This document shows, in pieces, positions 56,427 to 63,851 of a stretch of DNA of 64,000 nucleotides. Where the stretch lies: assembly GCA_903945175.1 (NCBI GenBank), contig CAJAUM010000114.1:1-64000 (forward strand), given 5' to 3'. A program made the position numbers and the translations under genes. Origin of the DNA: an uncultured Bacteroidales bacterium (lineage in GTDB: Bacteria > Bacteroidota > Bacteroidia > Bacteroidales > FEN-979). The notes beneath the pieces were generated by a model. It did not search any database, was not told the origin of the DNA, and saw only the letters and a program-made list of their open reading frames with translations. Positions within the stretch are counted from its first letter, which is position 1; each line of letters opens with the position of its first letter.

Positions 56427-57260
56427 TTAATTTACGTGTGTGTAGTGCTGCATCAAATCCTCCTTCTCCTTTTCGTTCACACGGAGCACATTGGAAATCA
56501 GCCAACCTGAATTTACACTGTTGCGATTAAAATAGGAGACTTCGAAGTACCAATTCGGAACCTGGAATATGTGAAATTTGACATTGTTTACTGCAACAAA
56601 GTCAAGGTTCCCGTTTTTCATCTCCATTACAAAAAGGGCAGTCATATCCGGTACATAATCACGTTCCAGATAAAAATCCAGGTTCTCCGTTTCTTTGAAA
56701 GCCTTATGAAGGTTCATAAAATCGAGTTCGTGGCTCATCGGGTGTATGAAATACTTCAGGTTGGAGGTATCGCTAAGGTGTGTAAACCAGGATTCAAAAC
56801 GGTCGAAATAGACATTTGAAATCACCCATTTGTATCCGTTCGACTGCTTCTCGATTTTCAGGTAAAGAATCAGGTTCACCTTCTCCTTCTTATAGGTAAA
56901 GGTCGCTGTAACTTCAGCAAACCAACCCTTTGCATAAAAATCAAGAAAAGCGGGATTCTTTTTGTTCAGCGCATCATCAATAAAAACAAATTTTACATCA
57001 GAACCGATCACAGCACTTGAATTATCAAAAAGGATATTCAGGTAGCTCTTCCTGGCCTTGAGATCACGGTAACCCTGATTGCCCGGATAAAAACGTTTGC
57101 CCTGAATATCCTCCTCCCCGTTGAACCGAAGAAAAAATTGATTTACCTGCTTGGTCTGAGCGTAAAATATTGATTCGTCACCGGTCAGCGATCCGATCGA
57201 ACCCTGTGAAAATCCCATTATCGGCAACCACAATAGAACAATCCATGTGAATTTTCTCAT
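56427..57260 (-). CDS. Hypothetical secreted protein (277 aa)
   Basis: It has a signal peptide (about 1-19, IVLLWLPIMGFSQG) and then an alpha/beta domain with many aromatics (VNQFFLRFNGEEDIQGKRF; SVNSGWLISNVLRVNE). A phrase of the form YKWVISNVYFDRFESWF recurs twice in similar form (WLISNV). There are no cysteines and no catalytic motif I know. It lies between the 192-residue gene and the LRR gene with gaps of 15 and 6 nt, so all are probably cotranscribed. Confidence 0.7.
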   Translation of the reverse strand: MRKFTWIVLLWLPIMGFSQGSIGSLTGDESIFYAQTKQVNQFFLRFNGEEDIQGKRFYPGNQGYRDLKARKSYLNILFDNSSAVIGSDVKFVFIDDALNKKNPAFLDFYAKGWFAEVTATFTYKKEKVNLILYLKIEKQSNGYKWVISNVYFDRFESWFTHLSDTSNLKYFIHPMSHELDFMNLHKAFKETENLDFYLERDYVPDMTALFVMEMKNGNLDFVAVNNVKFHIFQVPNWYFEVSYFNRNSVNSGWLISNVLRVNEKEKEDLMQHYTHVN

Positions 57261-57275
57261 AGATGAGGCTGGTAA

Positions 57276-57854
57276 TTACTTTGAGGTTTCCTTCACCCTG
57301 ATATCTCCCAGCATCACATCCCAGAAACCAATGAGGCGTCCACCAATCTGAGTCTCTTTGCGCTTGACATATACCGTGATATCTTTTTTAGTGGTATCTT
57401 CATAAACCAGTCCCTTTTCCTTGTCATATGCCTGGAAACGCTGATATATGGTAATTACCCCAACATAGGTTCCATCGGGTTGCCTTACGAGATCACTCAC
57501 ATACTGGATCTTGTACCAGTCGATGGTCACCTTGTCGTAATTCAGTTGCATCAGGCGGTCAAAATATTCCCTGATCTTGTAGTAGTTTACATCCTGTTTG
57601 CCAAGCGAAGAAACACCTATTTCACTGTTTTCCATGAACAATTCAACAGCGCGTTCAATGACCCGCTGTGCATCCGACCATGGGGTCTTTTTATCTCCGA
57701 TTATGCTGATATATTTACTCAGGTCGCGAACCTTCTCTAGGGCGAGACTGTCGATGGCCTGTTTGCGCTGGGGCGAAAGATTATCCTGTGCGGCCACCCG
57801 GTTCGACACCGCGAACAGGCATGCCATTATGATCAATGAAAGAAGCTTTCTCAT
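57276..57854 (-). CDS. Hypothetical secreted protein (192 aa), related to the LRR protein's N-terminal domain
   Basis: It has a signal peptide (about 1-22, ending NRVAAQ) and a single domain. By eye its central part (SKYISIIGDKKTPWSDAQRVI; WYKIQYVSDLVRQPDGTYVGVITIYQRFQAY) lines up with residues 88-215 of the LRR protein (SLNFLGDKRNSVNEKQQII; QYAIQEVSVEADQQGLTYFKVTA). The order of conserved positions is the same. This suggests a domain duplicated inside the operon. Function unknown. Confidence 0.7.
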   Translation of the reverse strand: MRKLLSLIIMACLFAVSNRVAAQDNLSPQRKQAIDSLALEKVRDLSKYISIIGDKKTPWSDAQRVIERAVELFMENSEIGVSSLGKQDVNYYKIREYFDRLMQLNYDKVTIDWYKIQYVSDLVRQPDGTYVGVITIYQRFQAYDKEKGLVYEDTTKKDITVYVKRKETQIGGRLIGFWDVMLGDIRVKETSK

Positions 57855-57859
57855 AGTCG

Positions 57860-58678
57860 TTATTTTTTAATTAAATCGAGTCCTTTGATTTTTCCATTTG
57901 CATCATTCATGATGGCATCAATGGCATTCCTATTCGCCTTCGTATCCCTGATTAAATTAAGATACCTTTTGATGGTTGTAGGCTTGTCGTAATCCACCAT
58001 GGAGCCTTCACGACTAATGATGATCAGCACCGGAACATCCTCTGATGAAAAGAGCTGAAGGGTCTTTTGGATCGTTGCATCTGCCTGACTCAGATTTCCG
58101 GCACTGGCTGCACTGGCAATGGCAGCAAAGGAATTCTCCAGTTGTGCTTTAACGGGTAAACTACCTGCTGCGCCAAAGGTTCGCATATCCTTAATTTTTT
58201 TCTCCAGACGGGCAATCAGCTCGTCGAGTTCACTGTCCTGAAGATTTTGCGCCTTAATTGCATTTAATTCCCGTTCAAGCTGGTCTGCAGTTTTTTCATC
58301 CTTATTCAACAACAAATCATACAAGGCAGCTCGGGCCACATCCACTTTTTGAGCTTTAATTTTTTGCTCATTGGCCAATGCTGTTTTAAGCTTTTGCTGA
58401 GCTTCAATGATCATCTCATTCAGAATGGGATCATTGTAATTTTTATCCATGATCTCTGCTACGACTCGTTTTTGCTCATCGTACGAAAGTGTGGAGGTTC
58501 CATTGATGATCGACTGCAATTGCTTTTTTGCATTTTCGATTTGCGCCTTCCGTTCTTTTTTCGACAATTTGCCAGTCGACTTACAACCTTCCGTTCCTGC
58601 AACAACCAGTGCCATCATCATGATGATGACGAGATGCTGCCAGCGGATCGCTTTGATTTTGCTTATTATTTCTGACAT
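57860..58678 (-). CDS. Hypothetical coiled-coil lipoprotein
   Basis: 272 residues. A charged start and hydrophobic LVIIMMMALVVAGTEGC give a lipoprotein signal (Cys at 32). The next 130 residues are strongly helical and Lys/Gln/Glu-rich (KKERKAQIENAKKQLQSII; EQKIKAQKVDVARAALYDLL), a likely coiled coil. A compact C-terminal part contains VPVLIIISREGSMVDYDKP. It is the first gene of the four-gene secreted cluster. A composite repeat region separates it from gcvT. Confidence 0.7.
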   Translation of the reverse strand: MSEIISKIKAIRWQHLVIIMMMALVVAGTEGCKSTGKLSKKERKAQIENAKKQLQSIINGTSTLSYDEQKRVVAEIMDKNYNDPILNEMIIEAQQKLKTALANEQKIKAQKVDVARAALYDLLLNKDEKTADQLERELNAIKAQNLQDSELDELIARLEKKIKDMRTFGAAGSLPVKAQLENSFAAIASAASAGNLSQADATIQKTLQLFSSEDVPVLIIISREGSMVDYDKPTTIKRYLNLIRDTKANRNAIDAIMNDANGKIKGLDLIKK

Positions 58679-58686
58679 ACTTTTAA

Positions 58687-58745
58687 GATTTACGATTTAT
58701 GATTTATGATTTTTTTTGTCACGCGTCACACGTCACGTGTCACGT
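58687..58745. repeat. Composite heptamer arrays GATTTAY and GTCACGY
   Basis: GATTTAC, GATTTAT, GATTTAT (58687-58707) then GATTTT, followed by GTCACGC, GTCACAC, GTCACGT, GTCACGT (58718-58745). On the gene strand these read ACGTGAC/GCGTGAC, then AAATCATAAATC. The array starts 8 nt after the gcvT stop. Confidence 0.93.
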
Positions 58746-58753
58746 TCTTATGG

Positions 58754-59842
58754 TTATGGTTTATAAAAAGGAAACTTCACTACCCTGGCCCTGAGTATTT
58801 TATCCCTTATTTTAATGTGAATTTCACTGCCTTCCTTTGATAATGCGGAGGGGACGTAGCCCATTCCGACAGGTATTTTTACAGAGGGGCCCATGGTTCC
58901 GGAGGTAACTTCGCCGATCCTTTTACCATGTGCGTCAACAACCTCATATTCATGGCGGGGAATGCCTTTATCGACCATTTCAAAACCCACCAGCTTATGT
59001 GCCGTTCCCTCCTGCTTCTGCTTCAGCAGGGCCGCCTTATTGATAAAATTTTTGTAGTCAGCAAATTTGGTAATCCAGCCCAATCCTGCCTCAATGGGCG
59101 ATGTTGTATCGTTGATGTCATTTCCGTAAAGGCAATATCCCATTTCAAGGCGCAACGTATCGCGTGCAGCAAGACCGATCGGCTTGATCCCATATTCCTT
59201 CCCTGCTTCAAATACCGCTTCCCATATTTTTGGGGCATCCTCGTTTGCCATATAAATTTCACATCCGCCTGATCCTGTGTATCCCGTTGTGGCAAAAATA
59301 ACATCGGGAACCCCGGCAAAGGTTAATTTTTTAAAGGTATAGTACTCCATGTCGGTCACAGTCGTGTTTGTGAGCGTTTGCATGGCCTTCAACGCCAGCG
59401 GCCCCTGGATGGCAAGCTGAGAAATTTCATCAGAAGCATTATACAGGGTGGCCCCCATTTTATTCTGTTTGTTGCACCAGGCCCAGTCCTTGTCAATATT
59501 GGCGGCATTCACTACCAGAAGATAGGTAAGGTCATCCACTTTGTAAACCAATAAATCATCTACGATTCCACCCGTTTCATTCGGAAAACAGGAATATTGA
59601 ACCTTGCCGGGAACCAGTTTTGATGCATCATTGGAGGTAACCCACTGAATGAAATCAAGCGCCTTTGGACCTTTTACCCAAAATTCGCCCATGTGTGAAA
59701 CATCAAAAACCCCAATCCCCTTTCGAACAGTTTCATGCTCTGCAATAACACCTTCATACTGTAATGGCATGTTGTAGCCTGCAAACGGGACCATCTTCGC
59801 CCCCATTGCTTCGTGAAACTTTGTGAATGCTGTATTTTTCAT
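58754..59842 (-). CDS. gcvT: Aminomethyltransferase (glycine cleavage T protein)
   Basis: The tetrahydrofolate-dependent T protein of glycine cleavage. The 362 residues include [57 protein letters not shown] and [20 protein letters not shown] with the catalytic Asp region, and a C-terminal barrel ending FPFYKP. Length is typical. No gcvH or gcvP is in the window. Confidence 0.97.
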   Translation of the reverse strand: MKNTAFTKFHEAMGAKMVPFAGYNMPLQYEGVIAEHETVRKGIGVFDVSHMGEFWVKGPKALDFIQWVTSNDASKLVPGKVQYSCFPNETGGIVDDLLVYKVDDLTYLLVVNAANIDKDWAWCNKQNKMGATLYNASDEISQLAIQGPLALKAMQTLTNTTVTDMEYYTFKKLTFAGVPDVIFATTGYTGSGGCEIYMANEDAPKIWEAVFEAGKEYGIKPIGLAARDTLRLEMGYCLYGNDINDTTSPIEAGLGWITKFADYKNFINKAALLKQKQEGTAHKLVGFEMVDKGIPRHEYEVVDAHGKRIGEVTSGTMGPSVKIPVGMGYVPSALSKEGSEIHIKIRDKILRARVVKFPFYKP

Positions 59843-59927
59843 GGAAAAAAATTAATATTAGGACCTTTGTTAAAACACAATACGTGTAACGCAGTAAAAT
59901 TAGGAAAAATTGCGCGATTGGCGGCTG

Positions 59928-59958
59928 AATGTTCATATATTACACCAAATGTTCATAT
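59928..59958. repeat. Direct repeat AATGTTCATAT, two copies 20 bp apart
   Basis: AATGTTCATAT occurs at 59928-59938 and 59948-59958, a spacing of about two helical turns, in the gcvT-miaA intergenic region. The core GTTCATAT also occurs at 61542 upstream of the molybdoenzyme. It may be an operator pair. Confidence 0.5.
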
Positions 59959-59977
59959 GTTCCGACCATTTATTTTT

Positions 59978-59985
59978 TAATTTTG
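59978..59985 (+). promoter_or_regulatory. Putative -7 box upstream of the relic ORF and miaA
   Basis: TAATTTTG matches TAnnTTTG. It lies 5 nt before the relic ORF's ATG at 59990 and 73 nt before the miaA ATG. Confidence 0.45.
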
Positions 59986-59989
59986 ACAC

Positions 59990-60061
59990 ATGTTAATAAC
60001 CCGTGAAAATACACCACGCTGGCTCATCTTCGTGATCGACCTTGCCATACTTTTTTTATGA
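59990..60061 (+). pseudogene. N-terminal relic of a CapD-type polysaccharide biosynthesis protein
   Basis: A 23-codon frame encodes MLITRENTPRWLIFVIDLAI followed by LFL and a stop. The PRWxxFxIDL pattern with a following hydrophobic run is how membrane-bound nucleoside-diphosphate-sugar epimerase/dehydratases of Bacteroidota start. The rest of that gene is missing, and miaA begins at the stop (ATGA overlap, 60058-60061). It could be the scar of a deletion, or a leader peptide. Identification from 23 residues is tentative. Confidence 0.45.
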
Positions 60062-61023
60062 GGAACTTGACAAGTAATGCCCCAATGGGTTTGCTTACGA
60101 TTCTTGGACCGACGGCAACCGGTAAAACTTCACTTGCAGCTCACCTGGCATTCGAACTCAACGGGGAGATCATCAGCGCTGATTCACGGCAGGTTTACCG
60201 GGGAATGGATATAGGAACCGGGAAGGATTACGGAGATTATATTGTAAATGATACGCCTGTTCCTTTTCATCTCATCGATATTGTTGATCCGGGTTATGAA
60301 TACAATATCTTCGAATTTCAGCATGATTTTCTGAAGGCCTATCATGACATCATCAGCAGGAAGAAGATTCCGATCCTCTGCGGTGGTTCAGGGATGTATC
60401 TCGAAGCGGTAATTAAAGGTTATCAGCTGACAAAGGCTGAACGTGATGAGAGATTTTTAAACAGCCTTGGGAAAAAAACTGAGGATCAGCTGATTGAAAT
60501 TCTCAAATCATTTAAAACACCGCACAACATCACTGACTTTGAAGACCGTCCTCGCCTGCTTAAGGCCATCATGGTAGCCCGCTCCTCCAACCAATGCTTA
60601 TTGAAAAAACAACCTGGATCAGATCCAGATGGTACTTGCAACGATCAGCCTTTCCCGAAAATCGATTCCACCATTTTTGGCATCGATTACCCTCGCGGAC
60701 TGGTAAAAGCCAGGATAAAGAAGCGTCTGGAATACCGGCTGGAACATGGCATGATCGGAGAGGTTGAACAATTGCTGGCCACCGGGATTACCCCCGAACG
60801 CCTCATGAAATATGGACTTGAGTATAAATTCGTGGTCCTCTACCTCACCGGGAAAATATCCCGTACCGACCTGTTTAATGAACTGAACATCGCCATCCGC
60901 CAGTTTGCAAAACGTCAGATGACCTGGTTTCGCCGGATGGAACGACAGGGGATAGAGATCCATTGGATCGACGGACGGTTACCCCTCGAAAAAAAACTGC
61001 AAGATATCAGGATCCTGTGTTGA
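60058..61023 (+). CDS. miaA: tRNA dimethylallyltransferase
   Basis: This enzyme prenylates A37 of tRNAs reading UNN codons. The 321-residue protein has the P-loop ILGPTATGKTSLAAHLA, the catalytic block ISADSRQVYRGMDIGTGK, the GGSGMYLEAVIKG motif, and a C-terminal QFAKRQMTWFRR tRNA-binding region. ATG 60085 (giving MGLLTILGPTATGKT) is an alternative start. It is convergent with the ModE-like gene. Confidence 0.95.
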   Translation: MRNLTSNAPMGLLTILGPTATGKTSLAAHLAFELNGEIISADSRQVYRGMDIGTGKDYGDYIVNDTPVPFHLIDIVDPGYEYNIFEFQHDFLKAYHDIISRKKIPILCGGSGMYLEAVIKGYQLTKAERDERFLNSLGKKTEDQLIEILKSFKTPHNITDFEDRPRLLKAIMVARSSNQCLLKKQPGSDPDGTCNDQPFPKIDSTIFGIDYPRGLVKARIKKRLEYRLEHGMIGEVEQLLATGITPERLMKYGLEYKFVVLYLTGKISRTDLFNELNIAIRQFAKRQMTWFRRMERQGIEIHWIDGRLPLEKKLQDIRILC

Positions 61024-61103
61024 TTTGAATCCCCGCGAACGCTGACCTCATTGCTTGCGGCGGGATTCTTCAATAAGTGCCACGAAAAAAGACTTGGAAA
61101 ACT

Positions 61104-61127
61104 CGTTATTCCCAATTATGAATAACG
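61104..61127. promoter_or_regulatory. Perfect inverted repeat CGTTATTC-N8-GAATAACG
   Basis: Perfect 8-bp arms at 61104-61111 and 61120-61127 with an 8-nt centre. There is no T-run after either arm, so it is a poor terminator. The CGTTAT/ATAACG half-sites recall the inverted repeats bound by ModE regulators, and a ModE-like gene ends 23 nt away. This is an operator candidate by inference only. Confidence 0.4.
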
Positions 61128-61149
61128 TGGTAAATTAGTGAAATAACTT

Positions 61150-61482
61150 TTAAAACGCGTTAGATTGTTTTGTGAGAAATGTCACAAAGTTTTGTGCGAT
61201 ATGATTGTACTTGACCACGATTTTTCGTCCTGCTTCTGTCAACTTTGCACAGCCACCCCCTATTCCTCCCTGTCGTAATTCGACCAGCGGAGCAGGTGCC
61301 AATAGGTTCATAGAACGGATTGCGTAGTAGGCTTTGCGATAAGACAACCCCATGACTGAAGCCGCTTTTCTTAGAGAACCGTGCGTTTCAATCATTTCGA
61401 GGAGTTCAACTCTTCCGGATCCCAGGAAGTTTTCCCCGTCAATTTCAATCCAAAGTCTACCGGTCACCTTCATTTTTTTCAT
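61150..61482 (-). CDS. ModE-like winged-helix regulator (DNA-binding domain only)
   Basis: A 110-residue protein matching the N-terminal LysR-type winged helix of ModE. It shows the pattern LWIEIDGENFLGSGRVELLEMIETHGSLRKAASVMGLSYRKAYYAIRSMN, with the helix-turn-helix SLRKAASVMGLSYRKAY, then a RQGGIGGGCAKLTEAGRKIV wing typical of the family. It lacks the molybdate-binding MOP domains, so it may sense something else or act constitutively. It faces away from the molybdoenzyme operon and probably controls it. Start ATG 61482; ATG 61473 is possible. Confidence 0.85.
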   Translation of the reverse strand: MKKMKVTGRLWIEIDGENFLGSGRVELLEMIETHGSLRKAASVMGLSYRKAYYAIRSMNLLAPAPLVELRQGGIGGGCAKLTEAGRKIVVKYNHIAQNFVTFLTKQSNAF

Positions 61483-61553
61483 TGTTTCCCAAAATTGAAT
61501 CTCTTATTCTACAAATCTAGTAATTAATTTTTTACATATTTGTTCATATTTAT

Positions 61554-61589
61554 AAAACTAGATAGTTGAATTTATACCTGAAAACTAGA
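61554..61589. promoter_or_regulatory. Direct repeat AAAACTAGA in the molybdoenzyme promoter region
   Basis: AAAACTAGA occurs at 61554-61562 and 61581-61589, with a GTTCATAT at 61542-61549 just upstream. The 122-nt gap between the regulator and the molybdoenzyme holds these elements. An operator function is a guess. Confidence 0.3.
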
Positions 61590-61604
61590 ACTAAATCAGA
61601 TTAA

Positions 61605-63851
61605 ATGAATCGAAGGAATTTTATCAGGATTTCAACGCTCAGTGCAGGGGGTGCGATGCTAGGCACGATAGGATTCGGCGGAGGGAAGGAGCCATCGATG
61701 CTGGAACGGCTTACTGGAAAAGTGCATGCTGAAGGTTCAAGATATCAGCGAACACCGACCTACTGCGAAATCTGTTTCTGGAAGTGCGCCGGCTGGGTAT
61801 ACAAAAACGACCAGGGGGAAATCTGGAAGATCATCGGCAACGAAAATGACCCTCACTGCAATGGCCGGTTATGTCCCCGCGGAACTGGTGGGGTTGGCAT
61901 GTACTTTGACCAGGACCGTTTGAAAACTCCTTTAATCCGTACAGGACCAAAAGGAAAACAGGAATTTAAACGAGTCAGCTGGGATGAAGCGCTCGATTTC
62001 GTTGCCAAAAAACTTGACTTCATCGGAAAAAAATACGGCCCTGAAACGGTTGCCCTCATCACCCACGGATCGGGGGGAAAACTGCTAACCACATTGATGA
62101 AGGCCTATGGTTCTGATTCAATTGCCGGTCCCTCCTATGCACAATGCAAGGGTCCGCGCGAAGTTGCTTTCGGACTGACATTTGGAGCCGGACTCGAGTC
62201 TCCTGAACCAACCGATATCCGCGACACCCGTTGCCTGGTTCTCATTGGCAGCCACCTTGGAGAGAACATGCATAACACCCAGGTGCAGGAAATGGCTGAT
62301 GCGATTGACCGCGGCGCCACCATCATCACTGTTGATCCACGCTTCTCAACAGTTGCAAGCAAGTCCAAATTCTGGCTTCCCATAAAACCTTCCACCGACA
62401 TTGCCCTGCTGCTGGCTTGGACGAACGTCATCATCAGCAATGGATGGTATGACAGGGATTATGTTGAAAAATATACGACAGGATTTGATAAGCTGAAAGA
62501 GTATATTCAGCCTTTTACCCCTGAATGGGCCTACGGCATAACGACACTTAATCCCAACATGATCCGCGACACCGCGAAGGAGATGGCCAATGCCTCCCCT
62601 GCGGTAATCATACACCCTGGCAGGCATGTCACCTGGTATGGGGATGACACCCAGCGTTCGCGGGCTATTGCTATCCTGAATGCCTTGCTTGGTTCTTGGG
62701 GCCGCCGCGGCGGATTTTATCTCCCTGAGCTGAAAGAAATTCCTGAATACCCGCATCCGCCTTTTCCTCCGGTGAAGAAATCGTGGCGCGACATTCTAGG
62801 CGATCAATATCCCTTTGCCGAACTGCCACTGGCCAATGCCATTGTTGACGGTTCGATCCCGGGAAATTTAAAAGACTTTCAATATCGCGGTTGGATCGTC
62901 AATGGCAGCAACCTGAACATGACCATGCCTGACACTCGCAAGACACTCGAAGCCATTCAACAGCTCGAACTGCTTGTTGTCATTGACACCATGCCGATGG
63001 AAATTACCGGTTGGGCCGATGTAATCCTTCCCGAATGCACCTACCTGGAACGTTATGACGTACTCAGGAACGACCACAACCGGGAACCCGTGATCGCCCT
63101 GCGCATGCCGGCAACCGAACCAAAATACGATACGAAGCCCGACTGGTGGATTGCAAAAGAACTTGCAGCCAAAATGGGACTCGGTAACTATTTTGACTGG
63201 AAAACCTTCGATGAATTCCTGGATTACAAGTTGAAACGGATGGGATCATCCCTGGAGGAGATGAAAAAGATCGGCGTAAAAAAATATGAACGTACTTCCG
63301 GCGACCTCTATTTTTCGGCCGATAATCCACCTGCCTTTGATACTCCATCCGGAAAGATTGAGCTCTATTCGACCCAGCTGGAGCAGGCCGGGTTTGATCC
63401 GCTGCCACGGTATACTCCCCATGAAGAACCGCCCGAAGGATATTACCGGCTGAATTACGGAAGAACTCAATCCCATACCTTCAGCCGTACTTCGAATAAC
63501 CCTAATTTATCGGCCATCATGCCGGAAAACCTGGTATGGGTCAATCCCAAGGTCGCCGCCAACTGGCAATTGAAAGAGGGCCAGGAGGTGTGGCTGAAAA
63601 ACCAGGACGGCGCTGCCACCAATTTTCCAGCAAAGGTCAGGATTACAGAACGGATCCGCTGGGACTCGGTTTATATAGTCCATGGTTTCGGTCACACGAA
63701 TCCATTGCTTTCAAGGGCTTTTGGAAAAGGAGCGAGCGATTCAGCCCTGATTACCAAAGTTTTGATTGATCCGGTGATGGGCGGAACCGGGATGAGGGGA
63801 AACTTCGTCACATTTTTAACTGAAAACCCGGATAAGGAGGTGAAGGCATGA
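61605..63851 (+). CDS. Molybdopterin oxidoreductase, polysulfide/thiosulfate reductase catalytic subunit type
   Basis: A 748-residue periplasmic molybdoenzyme of the PsrA/PhsA branch. A Tat signal (NRRNFIRIS, residues 2-10) is followed by a [4Fe-4S] motif C54-x2-C57-x3-C61-x28-C90. The molybdenum-ligand position is Cys181 in [15 protein letters not shown], not Sec or Ser. A C-terminal molybdopterin-guanine-dinucleotide-binding domain ([24 protein letters not shown]) completes it. It is the first gene of an operon continuing with a ferredoxin subunit. Substrate (polysulfide, thiosulfate, tetrathionate or arsenate) cannot be fixed from sequence. Confidence 0.9.
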   Translation: MNRRNFIRISTLSAGGAMLGTIGFGGGKEPSMLERLTGKVHAEGSRYQRTPTYCEICFWKCAGWVYKNDQGEIWKIIGNENDPHCNGRLCPRGTGGVGMYFDQDRLKTPLIRTGPKGKQEFKRVSWDEALDFVAKKLDFIGKKYGPETVALITHGSGGKLLTTLMKAYGSDSIAGPSYAQCKGPREVAFGLTFGAGLESPEPTDIRDTRCLVLIGSHLGENMHNTQVQEMADAIDRGATIITVDPRFSTVASKSKFWLPIKPSTDIALLLAWTNVIISNGWYDRDYVEKYTTGFDKLKEYIQPFTPEWAYGITTLNPNMIRDTAKEMANASPAVIIHPGRHVTWYGDDTQRSRAIAILNALLGSWGRRGGFYLPELKEIPEYPHPPFPPVKKSWRDILGDQYPFAELPLANAIVDGSIPGNLKDFQYRGWIVNGSNLNMTMPDTRKTLEAIQQLELLVVIDTMPMEITGWADVILPECTYLERYDVLRNDHNREPVIALRMPATEPKYDTKPDWWIAKELAAKMGLGNYFDWKTFDEFLDYKLKRMGSSLEEMKKIGVKKYERTSGDLYFSADNPPAFDTPSGKIELYSTQLEQAGFDPLPRYTPHEEPPEGYYRLNYGRTQSHTFSRTSNNPNLSAIMPENLVWVNPKVAANWQLKEGQEVWLKNQDGAATNFPAKVRITERIRWDSVYIVHGFGHTNPLLSRAFGKGASDSALITKVLIDPVMGGTGMRGNFVTFLTENPDKEVKA
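63834..63850 (+). promoter_or_regulatory. Strong Shine-Dalgarno for the ferredoxin subunit
   Basis: AAGGAGG (63834-63840) lies 7 nt before ATG 63848, an almost perfect ribosome-binding site. Such sites are uncommon in Bacteroidota and rare in this window. Confidence 0.7.
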
